Source of the DNA: Lysobacteraceae bacterium
GTDB taxonomy: Bacteria > Bdellovibrionota > UBA1018 > JAGTJX01
Direction of reading: 5' to 3'
Length of the DNA: 64,000 nucleotides
Assembly (NCBI GenBank): GCA_023657465.1
Contig: JAGTJX010000001.1
Location: 648,358 to 712,357 of the forward strand
The position numbers were made by a program, and so were the translations under genes. The notes under the pieces are model-generated. The model did not search any database and was not told the DNA's origin. It was given only the letters and a program-made list of their open reading frames with translations. Of the stretch, positions 1 to 9,960 are shown piece after piece. Within the stretch, counting starts at the first letter, position 1; the number at the start of each line of letters is the position of its first letter.

Positions 1-2
1 AG

Positions 3-146
3 AAAGGTAATCAGTTTAAGTCGGCTAAACTCTCTAAAGAAGATGCAGAGCGCGTGATGGCCGAGCTTTTAGGTAAGGAAAAAGATCTCCAAAAGAAAAT
101 CGGTAAAAAACGTGGTAAAGTCAGTGGTAACGGTAAAGATTGGTAA
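3..146 (+). CDS. C-terminal fragment of a Lys-rich protein, probably a Bat-operon gene upstream of batD (partial)
   Basis: Open frame from window start, ...KLSKEDAERVMAELLGKEKDLQKKIGKKRGKVSGNGKDW*, ending 3 nt before batD. Confidence 0.6.
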   Translation, partial: KGNQFKSAKLSKEDAERVMAELLGKEKDLQKKIGKKRGKVSGNGKDW

Positions 147-149
147 TCC

Positions 150-2021
150 ATGCAAGCACTAATTATTTTCTCACTTTTATTCCAAACAGCCATAGCGCAA
201 GTAGCGGATGTAGAACTCAGTGCAAAAGTAGATCAAACCGAGATCTCGCAAGATGAATCTGTTTCACTCAAACTCACTGTCGATGTGAAATCTGGAAATC
301 CAAACTTGGAAGACCCAGACTTCACCGCTCCTGAGTTCGATATCATCAATCAATTTCAAAACACCCAAATTCAATCTGTCTATGAAAATGGTAGATTCCA
401 GATGAAGCACCAGAGGCAGTACACGTTCCTCTTGAGACCTAAGAAGTCAGGACTCTTCTCAATCTCAAATATCTCTATTATTGCAAACGGTAAGAAAATC
501 ACCGCCCCTGCAATCACCATGCGAGTGGACAAAGGAGGTCAAGGGAATGCCGCGTTCTCTCAATCTCCATCAGGAGTGGGAACGGGGTCGTTGAGAGGGA
601 TTCCTAAGTCTGGATCGGGACGTGAGCCGTTTTTCATTAGAGCAGAAACTAATAAAAGCTCTGTATATAAAGGTGAACAAGTCATCGTCAGCTACTACCT
701 CTATCGTAAGACAAGAGTGTTCAATATCCAGGTGGCTCAGTATCCAGTGCTCAATAGCTTTCTCCGTGAAGACCTAGAGATTCCTGTCATGGGTACACAA
801 CTTCAGACAGAGGAAACGATCGTTGGTGGGGTTCCTTATCAAAGGTCTCTTCTCGCTCGTTATGCTGCTTATCCTCTGAAGGAAGGTGAGCAGAAGATTG
901 ATTCGATGGCTATTAAGGCTAACTATTATCCCCTGAGATCCCAGGGTAGTCGCCTCAGTGATGATGACGATACAGATCCGTTTCAAAATTTTTTCGGAGC
1001 ATTCAATGCTTCTCAAATGACCCAACGCTCTCCACAGGTCAACGTGAAGGTGCTTCCACTGCCTACAAACGGTAAGCCTAATGACTTCTCGGGAGCAGTC
1101 GGCAACTTTGAAGTCTCAAGCTCAGTGGATAAATCTACTGTGAAGGTGAACGATGCTCTGAATCTCGTAGTGCGAGTCGAAGGGCGCGGAAACGTAGCTT
1201 CAGTAGAACTTCCTCAGGTCACTTGGCCAAAGGGAGTAGAGATGTACGAGTCCAAGGGCAATGCTAAAACGGGTCGTGGCGGAGTGAGTGAAAAGGTGTT
1301 TGAAGTGCTCCTCATTCCAAGATCTGGAGGCAAACTCATGCTTCCTCAGTTTGAATTCTCGTTCTATGATCCGGAGAAGAAAGAATACGTTTCTAAAAAA
1401 ACTAATCCTCTTGAGATCCAGATCGATGGACCGGTTCTAACGGATGATCAGCTCGCTCCACAAAAACAAACAGTCAATTCTGGAGAAACAAAAGGCGCAG
1501 CTAACGGCGGAGATGCTAAAAACCCTACAGATCTAGTGAAAATTTCGTTTTCCTGGAGAGATCTTTTAAATAAACTCAGTTTCTTAAAATATTTGTTCAT
1601 AGGCCTTCTCGTTGCTGGCTTGGGATGGTTGGGATTGGACTTCTCTCGAAGGATTCGCGCGTATGTTTCTAGAAAACGCTCATCAATTGACGCATCGTTT
1701 CGGACTAGGGTTGCTCGTTTGAGACAGAAGTCTGCTCAAATGAATACGATGTCAGATCAGGAAAAGCGCTTGTTTTTGGATGAATGTGAAGCAGTGTTTT
1801 TGGATGAATTGGAGAGAAAAACTGACCTCTCGGTTCGGGGGTTACCTCGCGCGAACTTGAAATCAATCCTAACCGAAAGAGGGATCGTTCGGGAAGAGAA
1901 TTGGAGTGAAATTCAAAAAATTCTAGACCAGTTAGATCACATCCGATTCTCTGGTGGCCAGGTCAACGCAGACAGTTCTCTCGTATTAGATCAAATCGCA
2001 AAATTCGCTGAAAAATTTTAG
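150..2021 (+). CDS. batD: BatD family protein (aerotolerance/oxygen tolerance)
   Basis: Signal peptide, VELSAKVDQTEISQDESVSLKLTV..., FxxxNQFQNTQIQ, C-terminal TM helix; BatD-like architecture. Confidence 0.85.
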   Translation: MQALIIFSLLFQTAIAQVADVELSAKVDQTEISQDESVSLKLTVDVKSGNPNLEDPDFTAPEFDIINQFQNTQIQSVYENGRFQMKHQRQYTFLLRPKKSGLFSISNISIIANGKKITAPAITMRVDKGGQGNAAFSQSPSGVGTGSLRGIPKSGSGREPFFIRAETNKSSVYKGEQVIVSYYLYRKTRVFNIQVAQYPVLNSFLREDLEIPVMGTQLQTEETIVGGVPYQRSLLARYAAYPLKEGEQKIDSMAIKANYYPLRSQGSRLSDDDDTDPFQNFFGAFNASQMTQRSPQVNVKVLPLPTNGKPNDFSGAVGNFEVSSSVDKSTVKVNDALNLVVRVEGRGNVASVELPQVTWPKGVEMYESKGNAKTGRGGVSEKVFEVLLIPRSGGKLMLPQFEFSFYDPEKKEYVSKKTNPLEIQIDGPVLTDDQLAPQKQTVNSGETKGAANGGDAKNPTDLVKISFSWRDLLNKLSFLKYLFIGLLVAGLGWLGLDFSRRIRAYVSRKRSSIDASFRTRVARLRQKSAQMNTMSDQEKRLFLDECEAVFLDELERKTDLSVRGLPRANLKSILTERGIVREENWSEIQKILDQLDHIRFSGGQVNADSSLVLDQIAKFAEKF

Positions 2022-2086
2022 TGAGTAAGTCCCTTGCATATTTTTTTCAAATACGTACTCTCTAGTCCTGAGAGGAGATCCCGCCT

Positions 2087-4315
2087 ATGCAGACCAATTA
2101 CTTAACTTTCAGAAAAGAAGCCATAAAAGAATCATTTTCGAGAACCCCACGAGTTTTTGATCATCCGAAGGATGAAAAAGGAAACCCACAGAAAGTCTCT
2201 GACTATTTTGGAACTCACGTCTTCGACGTGAGGAAGATGAAGGAAAAACTCCCTAAGGATACCTTCAATCGCCTCATGCAGACGATCCGTCTCGGTAAGA
2301 AATTGGAAAACGATATTGCAGCCACCCTTGCACAAACCATCAAGGAATGGGCAATGAGCAAAGGCGTGTCGCACTACTGTCACTGGTTTCAACCTCAGAC
2401 AGGTCTCACAGCCGAGAAACACGACGCATTTCTAAGCTTCGACGAGCAGAAACGTCCGGTAGAAATTTTCTCAGCGTCTCAGCTCATTCAGTCTGAACCT
2501 GATGCCTCAAGCTTCCCTTCAGGCGGGATGAGGGCGACATTCGAAGCGCGCGGATACACAGCTTGGGATCCATCAAGCCCGATCTTCATCGCAGAGGGTG
2601 CAGGAACCAAGACGCTTTGTATTCCATCCGTATTCATTAGTTACACGGGCGATTGCCTCGATGAGAAGGGTCCACTCCTTCAGTCCATCGAAGTCCTCTC
2701 CAATAAGGCCACAGAACTCCTTACCGTCATGGGTGAGCGTGGTGCACTTCGCGTGATCACGACTCTTGGGCCTGAGCAAGAGTACTTCTTGATCGACCGA
2801 GCATTCTACGCTGCACGCCCTGACCTCATCATGACTGGTAGAACACTCCTAGGTGGCCAGCCTCCTAAGGGTCAGCAGCTGGAAGATCACTATTTCGGAA
2901 GCATTCCTGAGCGAGTAAAGTCCTTCATGGCTGAGTTCGAAATGGAGCTCTACAAGTTAGGTGTTCCTGTGAAGACTCGCCACAACGAGGTGGCTCCTAG
3001 TCAGTTTGAGTCTGCTCCGATCTTCGAAGAAGCAGAAGTCGCAGTCGATCACAATCAACTCACTATGGAGACATTGAAGAGGATTGCACTTCGTCACGGA
3101 TTCCAAGTGCTTCTACACGAAAAACCATTCGCAGGGTTAAACGGAACCGGCAAACACTGTAACTGGTCGATGTCGATCGTTTCAGACACTCCTGATCTCG
3201 ACGGAACAAATCTACTCAATCCAGGCAAGACCCCGAGACAGAATTTGAGATTCCTCACGTTCTTGGTTTCAGTCCTAAAAGGCGTGCACAAACATGCTGG
3301 TCTCTTGAGAGCGGGTATCGCTTCCTCAGGAAACGATCACAGATTAGGTGCGAACGAAGCTCCTCCAGCGATTATCTCAGTGTTCTTGGGTGATCTACTG
3401 AACAAGATCTTAGATGAGATTGCATCCTCTAGTGGTCCAGTGAAGGACGCTGGCGAGCAGATGCTCAAGCTCGGAGTTGCAAAACTTCCTGAGATCATGA
3501 AGGACAACACCGACAGAAATAGAACTAGTCCGTTTGCATTCACAGGGAACAAGTTTGAGTTCCGTGCAGTCGGCGGATCAGCTAACCCAGCATTCCCAGT
3601 GATGTTACTGAACGCCGCTGTATCCGATGGTGTGGGCGATGTGACCGCAAGAATCAAAGCTAAAATTTCAGCTGGCGCTAACCTCGATGACGCTCTACTT
3701 TCAACCATCAAGGAAGTAGTGACTGAGACCAAGGCTGTGAGATTCGAAGGCAATAACTATTCTGATGACTGGGTAAAGGAAGCTGCAGCTCGCGGACTCC
3801 CTAACTTGAGAAAAACTCCAGAAGCGCTTGCACAGATGATCACACCAAGCTCAATGAAACTCCTGACAGAGTTAGATATTTTCTCAGAGCATGAACTGCA
3901 CTCGAGATTCCATGTCAGAGTCGAGCGCTATGTGAAGAATCTCAGTATCGAAGTCGATACTCTGAAGCTCATGGTAGACACCTCTGTACTTCCAGCTGCT
4001 TATGGATATCTCGGTGAGATTGCAACGACTGTGAAAACGATGAAAGAAGCAGGTCGTTCACTCATTCCGCAGACTGAGATCTTAGGAAAATTAGAGACTC
4101 TGACGGATACACTCTTGAAGCGACGTAAAGAGCTAGATTCTGCATACACCAAAGTTGAAAAGACTGAGGACTATGTGAAGAAAGCTGAGCTCTTGGCACG
4201 TGAAGTTGCTCCATCAATGGATGAAGTGAGAGCAGTCTGTGATGAACTCGAAGGAAATATCGCCGATCAGTACTGGCCGTTTCCTAAGTACACAGAGATG
4301 TTGTTCATTTCGTAA
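2087..4315 (+). CDS. glnN: Glutamine synthetase type III
   Basis: 742 aa; GPEQEYFLIDRAFY, RHNEVAPSQFE, GLNGTGKHCNWS, AIISVFLGD; SD-like gagagga upstream. Confidence 0.92.
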   Translation: MQTNYLTFRKEAIKESFSRTPRVFDHPKDEKGNPQKVSDYFGTHVFDVRKMKEKLPKDTFNRLMQTIRLGKKLENDIAATLAQTIKEWAMSKGVSHYCHWFQPQTGLTAEKHDAFLSFDEQKRPVEIFSASQLIQSEPDASSFPSGGMRATFEARGYTAWDPSSPIFIAEGAGTKTLCIPSVFISYTGDCLDEKGPLLQSIEVLSNKATELLTVMGERGALRVITTLGPEQEYFLIDRAFYAARPDLIMTGRTLLGGQPPKGQQLEDHYFGSIPERVKSFMAEFEMELYKLGVPVKTRHNEVAPSQFESAPIFEEAEVAVDHNQLTMETLKRIALRHGFQVLLHEKPFAGLNGTGKHCNWSMSIVSDTPDLDGTNLLNPGKTPRQNLRFLTFLVSVLKGVHKHAGLLRAGIASSGNDHRLGANEAPPAIISVFLGDLLNKILDEIASSSGPVKDAGEQMLKLGVAKLPEIMKDNTDRNRTSPFAFTGNKFEFRAVGGSANPAFPVMLLNAAVSDGVGDVTARIKAKISAGANLDDALLSTIKEVVTETKAVRFEGNNYSDDWVKEAAARGLPNLRKTPEALAQMITPSSMKLLTELDIFSEHELHSRFHVRVERYVKNLSIEVDTLKLMVDTSVLPAAYGYLGEIATTVKTMKEAGRSLIPQTEILGKLETLTDTLLKRRKELDSAYTKVEKTEDYVKKAELLAREVAPSMDEVRAVCDELEGNIADQYWPFPKYTEMLFIS

Positions 4316-4568
4316 GCGTTTGAGCCAGTTTTTCTTGCTCGGCTTCAATGTCATTCTGAAGAGCTTGGATCGCATCTGCTTCTGCGAAGGAGTAGATGGT
4401 CTCTTTGCTACACTGATTGCGAGCAGGGTCGCTGAGATCTGCATTGAGTGCAACGAGTGACTTGTGTTTCTGTTCAAGCTCTTTGTATCTCTCTGCGAAG
4501 GTACAGTCAGACGCTTGAGCTTGTAGTGATAAGAATCCAATTGCGATAGCTGTGATCATGTTTTTCAT
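4305..4568 (-). CDS. Small secreted protein, unknown function
   Basis: 87 aa with signal peptide MKNMITAIAIGFLSLQAQA; tail-to-tail with glnN. Confidence 0.55.
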   Translation of the reverse strand: MKNMITAIAIGFLSLQAQASDCTFAERYKELEQKHKSLVALNADLSDPARNQCSKETIYSFAEADAIQALQNDIEAEQEKLAQTLTK

Positions 4569-4675
4569 AAATTTTCCTTTTTCTTCTTTTTTGCACCGTT
4601 TCTTGGATGACCAAGGTATTGTGCGTTAATTCTTTGCTTTCAAATGCAACGCCTGTGCACTAAACTAGGGATTTG

Positions 4676-5137
4676 TTACTTAATTGCTGCCAGATAATCA
4701 TCTTCAAGCAACACTACCGTACCAACTTTCACACAAGAGTTAGCTGGGACTTCAATCACTTCTGCTTTAATGTACGTAAGAGTGGGTTTGCTTCCTAAGA
4801 CAGGAACGCCTTTTCCGGAACCACTAACATAATCAATTTCATTTGAAGTGACGACATGAAGTTGAATTTTTTCGAAGCTAATCACTCTGAATTTAAATGC
4901 ACCCGGGTCGGCTGTTGGGCAGTTTTTATCGCTCATTCCAAGGTCTTGGTACATTCCAACCATGTCTGCAGAGTAGCCGTTAGTGTAGATCTCGCCAATT
5001 TTGATCCTAGACTTTACAATTTTGGCATGCTCATCACTAAAATAAAAACGACCATCCACAGCAGCTTCCCACGATATTTCTTGTGCGAAGGAGTTGAGCG
5101 AAACAAGACCTGTAATTAACAGAATTATATTCTTCAT
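4676..5137 (-). CDS. Secreted hypothetical protein
   Basis: Internal Met start MKNIILLITGLVSLNSFAQ gives a clean signal peptide; the ORF track extends further upstream. Confidence 0.55.
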   Translation of the reverse strand: MKNIILLITGLVSLNSFAQEISWEAAVDGRFYFSDEHAKIVKSRIKIGEIYTNGYSADMVGMYQDLGMSDKNCPTADPGAFKFRVISFEKIQLHVVTSNEIDYVSGSGKGVPVLGSKPTLTYIKAEVIEVPANSCVKVGTVVLLEDDYLAAIK

Positions 5138-5350
5138 ACTTTCATTTCTTTCTGGTCGCATGACCAATGTTTCCCGAGTAAATTTCGGATCGAAATTCTT
5201 TGATTTAACAATCAAACAAAGAATTCCAGCAACCTTTATAAGCAACTGGTATGCCAGCTCTTCTCGAATATAAGTGATTTAAAGCTGAAATAGCGGCTAA
5301 TAATTAGACAGTTGTAAATAATATATAAAGAAACACTGTTTCCATTTATT

Positions 5351-6493
5351 ATGATAAACAGAAACATGAACTACCGAAGAATTCTTGATATTCAAAAACT
5401 CATTCAAAAGAAGAGTCATTTCCTTTTTGGTGCAAGGAGCACAGGAAAGAGTACATTGATTGAAGTGAGTCATTTTGAAAAACTCTCCTTCGATCTTCTA
5501 GATGATGAAATTTATGACGATCTCTTGCGCAGACCCAAACTGATCGAAGAACGAATCATGAATAAGCATCAAGTCATTGTCATAGATGAAATTCAAAGAA
5601 TTCCTAAACTCCATAACGAAGTACAGAGGCTCATGAAAACAGTTCCAAACCACTTTCTTCTAACAGTTAGTAGTGCAAGGAAACTCAAAAAAGGAGGAGA
5701 GAACTTATTGGGAGGAAGGGCGTGGGAGGCGCAGCTTTATCCACTCGTAAGTCATGAGATTATTGATTTTGACTTGAATAAATACCTCAACAGAGGAGGT
5801 CTACCTCATATCTATCTGAGTGAAGATTATGAAGATGAACTTAAAAACTATGTCAGGCTCTACCTGAGGCAAGAAATCGTTGCAGAGGCGCTCACACGAA
5901 ACACGGAGTCGTTCATTCGTTTCCTAGATGTATTCGCATTAAGTAATGGAGAGGAGCTTCATTATCAGGGGTTATCTAATGATTCAGGAGTGCTCGCTCG
6001 AACCATACAGAACTATGTTGAAATATTGGAAGATACTTTAGTGGGTTTTCAGGTCAAGCCATTCTTAGCTACTGTACAGAGGAAAGCAATTGCACGATCG
6101 AAGTTCTACTTTTTTGATGTAGGCGTGGTGAACTCTCTTTGTAAAAGGGGAAAGATAGTTTCTGGATCAGAGCTATTCGGTAAAGCATTTGAGCACTTCA
6201 TCATCCGTGAAATCAAGTCATGGCTTTCTTACAAAAAATCAAATGAAGAATTATACTATTGGAGAAGCACTTCTCAATTCGAAGTGGATGCTATTATTGG
6301 AAGACAGTGGGCAATTGAGATCAAGTCCACAAGCCAGGTGAACGAGTCTCACTTGAAAGGATTAAAGGCTTTGCGAGAAGAAGGACTCATTAAGCGGTAC
6401 AGCGTTGTGAGTTTAGATTCAGAACCAAGGAAAATACAAGGGATCGAGGTCTTACCTTGGCAGGAGTTTTTAAGACAGTTGTGGCGAACCTAA
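5351..6493 (+). CDS. ATP-binding protein, AAA plus DUF4143 family
   Basis: P-loop GARSTGKS, VIVIDEIQRIP, C-terminal nuclease-like FEHFIIREIKSW...YYWRSTSQFEVDAIIG...AIEIKST. Confidence 0.85.
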   Translation: MINRNMNYRRILDIQKLIQKKSHFLFGARSTGKSTLIEVSHFEKLSFDLLDDEIYDDLLRRPKLIEERIMNKHQVIVIDEIQRIPKLHNEVQRLMKTVPNHFLLTVSSARKLKKGGENLLGGRAWEAQLYPLVSHEIIDFDLNKYLNRGGLPHIYLSEDYEDELKNYVRLYLRQEIVAEALTRNTESFIRFLDVFALSNGEELHYQGLSNDSGVLARTIQNYVEILEDTLVGFQVKPFLATVQRKAIARSKFYFFDVGVVNSLCKRGKIVSGSELFGKAFEHFIIREIKSWLSYKKSNEELYYWRSTSQFEVDAIIGRQWAIEIKSTSQVNESHLKGLKALREEGLIKRYSVVSLDSEPRKIQGIEVLPWQEFLRQLWRT

Positions 6494-6496
6494 TTC

Positions 6497-7114
6497 ATGG
6501 TACAATCTCTAGCCATGATCTCACTACTAATCACACTCATCGTTCCAACATTTGCCCATGCTAAGTGCACCTTCACTGCAGAAACAAAAGCAGTGAACAT
6601 CGAATGGACAGCATTCAAAACCACAGACAAAGCGCCAGTGGTCGGAACTTTTAAGATCGTAGAAGTGAAGGGACTTGAGAACGCAAAGGATTTGAAGAAG
6701 ATGGTTCAAAGCTGGAAAGCGACCATCGATGTGAGCTCACTCGAAACTCAGAATCCAGCTCGTAATGTCACTCTGCTTGATAGCTTTTTTAAGAAACTAA
6801 AACAGCCTGAGATCACAGGGAAAATTAAAAAATTTAAAGGCTCTGAGCAAGGGACTTTTGATTTGGCTCTCACATTCGGTGGGGTGACTCATTCAGTTCC
6901 CATGGAGTTTATTTTCGAAATTGAAAAAGAAACTCGTAAACACAAACTCGTTGCAATGGGAGAGATGCACTTGTCTGACTTCAAAGCGGGTGCGGCACTC
7001 ACTTCACTCAATACTGCGTGCATCGATCTTCATAAAGGCGCAGATGGAAAGTCTAAAACCTGGGAAGATGTGAAATTGAAAATCTCAATACCTCTAGAGA
7101 AAAACTGCGAGTGA
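6497..7114 (+). CDS. YceI-family periplasmic protein
   Basis: Signal peptide; VNIEWTAFKTTDKAPVVGTF..., DVSSLETQNPARNVTLLDSFF, LTFGGVTHSVPM. Confidence 0.8.
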   Translation: MVQSLAMISLLITLIVPTFAHAKCTFTAETKAVNIEWTAFKTTDKAPVVGTFKIVEVKGLENAKDLKKMVQSWKATIDVSSLETQNPARNVTLLDSFFKKLKQPEITGKIKKFKGSEQGTFDLALTFGGVTHSVPMEFIFEIEKETRKHKLVAMGEMHLSDFKAGAALTSLNTACIDLHKGADGKSKTWEDVKLKISIPLEKNCE

Positions 7115-7446
7115 TGATGCGAGCTTGGGTTGATAAACACTTGCCTCGTAGGACGCTCTTAGGGCAGACACTGAGGAAGCTCAGGCGTTTTTACCTCGGA
7201 AATTTAAATAAAGAGTACATCGCTCAGGCAATCAAAGATACTCGTAAGGGCGACTGCAATCGCTGTGGGATGTGCTGCGAATTGATCTATAAATGCCCTT
7301 TTTTAGGACGTGATGCACAAAATCTGCCTTTTTGTAGGATTTACGGAGATTTGAGACCTGCAAATTGCCGGAACTATCCTTTTGATGCGGTAGACTCAGA
7401 AATCGACACTTGTGGCTACAGTTTTACCCCCAAAAGCGGTAAGTAA
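7111..7446 (+). CDS. YkgJ-like cysteine cluster protein
   Basis: CNRCGMCCELIYKCPFLGRD...CRIYGDLRPANCRNYPFD. Confidence 0.75.
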   Translation: MMMRAWVDKHLPRRTLLGQTLRKLRRFYLGNLNKEYIAQAIKDTRKGDCNRCGMCCELIYKCPFLGRDAQNLPFCRIYGDLRPANCRNYPFDAVDSEIDTCGYSFTPKSGK

Positions 7447-7452
7447 TCTTCA

Positions 7453-8346
7453 GTGATTCTCACAATAGGAAATTTTGACGGTGTTCATCTCGGTCACGTA
7501 GAGCTCGTGAAGAGAACGCTCGAACTCGCCCGAGAGAAAAAGCTCAGAGCAGTAGCGCTTACGTTCAACCCTCATCCTAGAGCTGTCCTTAATATCGGTG
7601 TCGCTCTAGAATTGCTTCTGACTTACGCAGAGAAAATCGAACATTTAAAAAAACTTGGGTTTAATGAAGTGATCGAGCAACAGTTTGTACGTGAGTTTTC
7701 AAACTTAAGCGCGCGAGAGTTCTTTCAGAATTATTTGATCAATAAATTCAAAATGTCAGGTCTCGTAGTGGGTTATGATTTCGCATTCGGTAAAGATCGA
7801 GATGGATCAAAACAGGTCTTGGCTTCGCTCTGTGCAGAAAACAAAATTCTACTCGTAACCGTTCCAGCGTTTGAAAAAGAGGGCGCAGTCATCTCTAGTT
7901 CAAAAATCAGGAAAGCCCTCATTGAATCAGATCTCAAGGCGGCAAATCAACTGCTCGGTTATACATTTTATTATCAAGGTGTTGTGGTGAAAGGTGAGCA
8001 GCGCGGAAGGAAAATCGGGTTCCCGACAGCCAATCTTCCTCTTAGAGATAAAATCAAAATCCCTTACGGAGTCTACGCAACTCGTTCGATCATTAAAGAC
8101 TCAATCTTCCCTAGTGTGACTAATATCGGAGTGCGACCTACGTTCAATGGTTTGGAGTCTACGGTGGAAGCCACAATTGAAACTCACTTAATCAATCAAG
8201 ATATCGATCTCTATGGAACGAATATTAGAGTCGAGTTTCTAGGGAAAATTCGTGATGAGAAGAAGTTCTCAGGAATTGAAGAGCTCAAGGCTCAAATTAA
8301 AAATGATGTGACTAGTGCACTGAGACTGATTGAATCAAATCACTGA
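7453..8346 (+). CDS. ribF: Bifunctional riboflavin kinase/FAD synthetase
   Basis: IGNFDGVHLGH, TFNPHPRAVL, SSSKIRKAL, GRKIGFPTANL; GTG start. Confidence 0.93.
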   Translation: MILTIGNFDGVHLGHVELVKRTLELAREKKLRAVALTFNPHPRAVLNIGVALELLLTYAEKIEHLKKLGFNEVIEQQFVREFSNLSAREFFQNYLINKFKMSGLVVGYDFAFGKDRDGSKQVLASLCAENKILLVTVPAFEKEGAVISSSKIRKALIESDLKAANQLLGYTFYYQGVVVKGEQRGRKIGFPTANLPLRDKIKIPYGVYATRSIIKDSIFPSVTNIGVRPTFNGLESTVEATIETHLINQDIDLYGTNIRVEFLGKIRDEKKFSGIEELKAQIKNDVTSALRLIESNH

Positions 8347-9148
8347 CCACACGGCTAGCAGCGAATAATCCAAAACTTCCAGTCACGAAACTAGAGTTAC
8401 CATAGATCAAATTTCTGCTATCGCAATTGAATAGGGTGTTGTCCCCCTGGGGGCAAACACAGCGGAATCCTTTGCCGTTATCATAAGAAAGTTCGTAAGG
8501 TTTCGAAGCGGGTTCTGTGGAATAGATCGCAGCAATTCCATAAGTACCTTCTGTAGGGAATCCGTAATCAGCTCTTAAGATTCTCCTCACGTCACGCGCG
8601 AGTGGATCTCTCTCTGTGAGTGCGAGATCAGTGATTTTAATTTGTGTAGGATCAATTCTTCCTCCGGAACCAGTGGAGGTGATGATCGGGATATTGTTTT
8701 TTCTGCAGAATGCGAGAAGGAAGCACTTGGAAGTGACATGATCAATTGCATCGATCACGTAGTCTGGTTTCTCTGTGAAAATCGCGTCGTGGTTTGCTTG
8801 ATTGTAGAAAAGATCAATGCCAACGATTTTTGCTTGTGGATTGATTTTTGCTAAGCGTTCTTGCATGAGTTTGGACTTCGGAGTGCCAACATTTCCAGTG
8901 AGTGCATGAAGTTGTCGATTGAAGTTAGTGATGCAGACTTCATCGAAGTCTACGACAGTGATCTTGCCAACACCAGATCTTGCGATGGATTCAGCTGCCC
9001 ACGATCCTACTCCGCCGAGACCAATGATCATGATGTGAGAGTTCATGAGTTTCTTCATTCTGTCATCACCCACGAGGCGTCCCATGCGATCGAATCTTCT
9101 ATGGAGTTTGTAGGTTTCCATTTCGGTTTCTGTGAGCTGCTCTAACAC
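8312..9148 (-). CDS. tcdA: tRNA threonylcarbamoyladenosine dehydratase (TcdA/ThiF family)
   Basis: IIGLGGVGSWAAESIARSGVGKITVVDFDEVCITNFNRQ. Confidence 0.9.
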   Translation of the reverse strand: MLEQLTETEMETYKLHRRFDRMGRLVGDDRMKKLMNSHIMIIGLGGVGSWAAESIARSGVGKITVVDFDEVCITNFNRQLHALTGNVGTPKSKLMQERLAKINPQAKIVGIDLFYNQANHDAIFTEKPDYVIDAIDHVTSKCFLLAFCRKNNIPIITSTGSGGRIDPTQIKITDLALTERDPLARDVRRILRADYGFPTEGTYGIAAIYSTEPASKPYELSYDNGKGFRCVCPQGDNTLFNCDSRNLIYGNSSFVTGSFGLFAASRVVSDLIQSVSVH

Positions 9149-9915
9149 TGAAAGACTCTCCTAAAATTCGCTTCGGTTACTTGCAGAATCTCATCCTGAG
9201 TTTCACCGGTAGATTCTGCTTTTAATTCTGAGATGGCCTGAGCAACTTCTAGAATCTGGGTAGGTTTCTTCAGTTGGTCGGGAGCATCTGTTTCTAAAAC
9301 AATATGATTCAGATCCACTTTCCCTATCATCTTTTTTAACGCAAAAAAACCATCACGAGCGATGACCCCCGGACCTACTGAGATGAGGAAGCCTAAGTCT
9401 ATGTATTGATTAGCTATCTCCAGGTTTCCTGAGAAGGAATGAATGAGCCCACGGTAGTGCTTTTGGGTTCTGTTTTTGAGCATTTCTAGCGTCTGGTGGT
9501 GTGCACTCACTATATGGAGGACAAGTGGTTTAGTACTCTCCTGAGCTAGATCGAGTTGTTTGCGGAAATATTCAACTTGCCTGCTCTGATGACTGTGGTC
9601 TGTTTTTCGGCTGTAGTCGAGTCCACATTCTCCCAGCGCATCTGCTTCATGGATTATTTTTTTTAATTTTGAAAATGCGAGTTCACAAATTTCATTTGTT
9701 TGAAGATCTACAAACCAAGGATGAAGACCGAAACTCATTCCGACAGTATTGGGGTACCTCATCTTAATTTCTGTTTGTTTCTGCCAATCATCCGGATCTA
9801 TGCCACCTTGAAAAAAGTATTTACCGCCTTTTTCAATAGATTCAGTCAAAACTTTGTCGATTTCATCATCTGAATCGAAGTGAGTGAGATGTACATGTGA
9901 ATCAATCCAAGACAT
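9142..9915 (-). CDS. TatD family DNase/hydrolase
   Basis: WIDSHVHLTHFDSD, GECGLDYSRK, LHIVSAH, LETDAPDQL. Confidence 0.88.
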   Translation of the reverse strand: MSWIDSHVHLTHFDSDDEIDKVLTESIEKGGKYFFQGGIDPDDWQKQTEIKMRYPNTVGMSFGLHPWFVDLQTNEICELAFSKLKKIIHEADALGECGLDYSRKTDHSHQSRQVEYFRKQLDLAQESTKPLVLHIVSAHHQTLEMLKNRTQKHYRGLIHSFSGNLEIANQYIDLGFLISVGPGVIARDGFFALKKMIGKVDLNHIVLETDAPDQLKKPTQILEVAQAISELKAESTGETQDEILQVTEANFRRVFQC

Positions 9916-9960
9916 ATGTTGAAAAATATCTCCACCTCTCTGAAAATAGATATACGACCG

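Noticed and set aside
2015-2060. Possible sigma-54 promoter before glnN (TTGCA within gtgagtaagtcccttgcat)
   Set aside because: The -12-like TTGCA is present but the -24 GG is absent at the required spacing.
3337-3753. 138-aa antisense ORF inside glnN
   Set aside because: Lies opposite a strongly supported conserved gene; no motif or RBS. Shadow ORF from codon bias.
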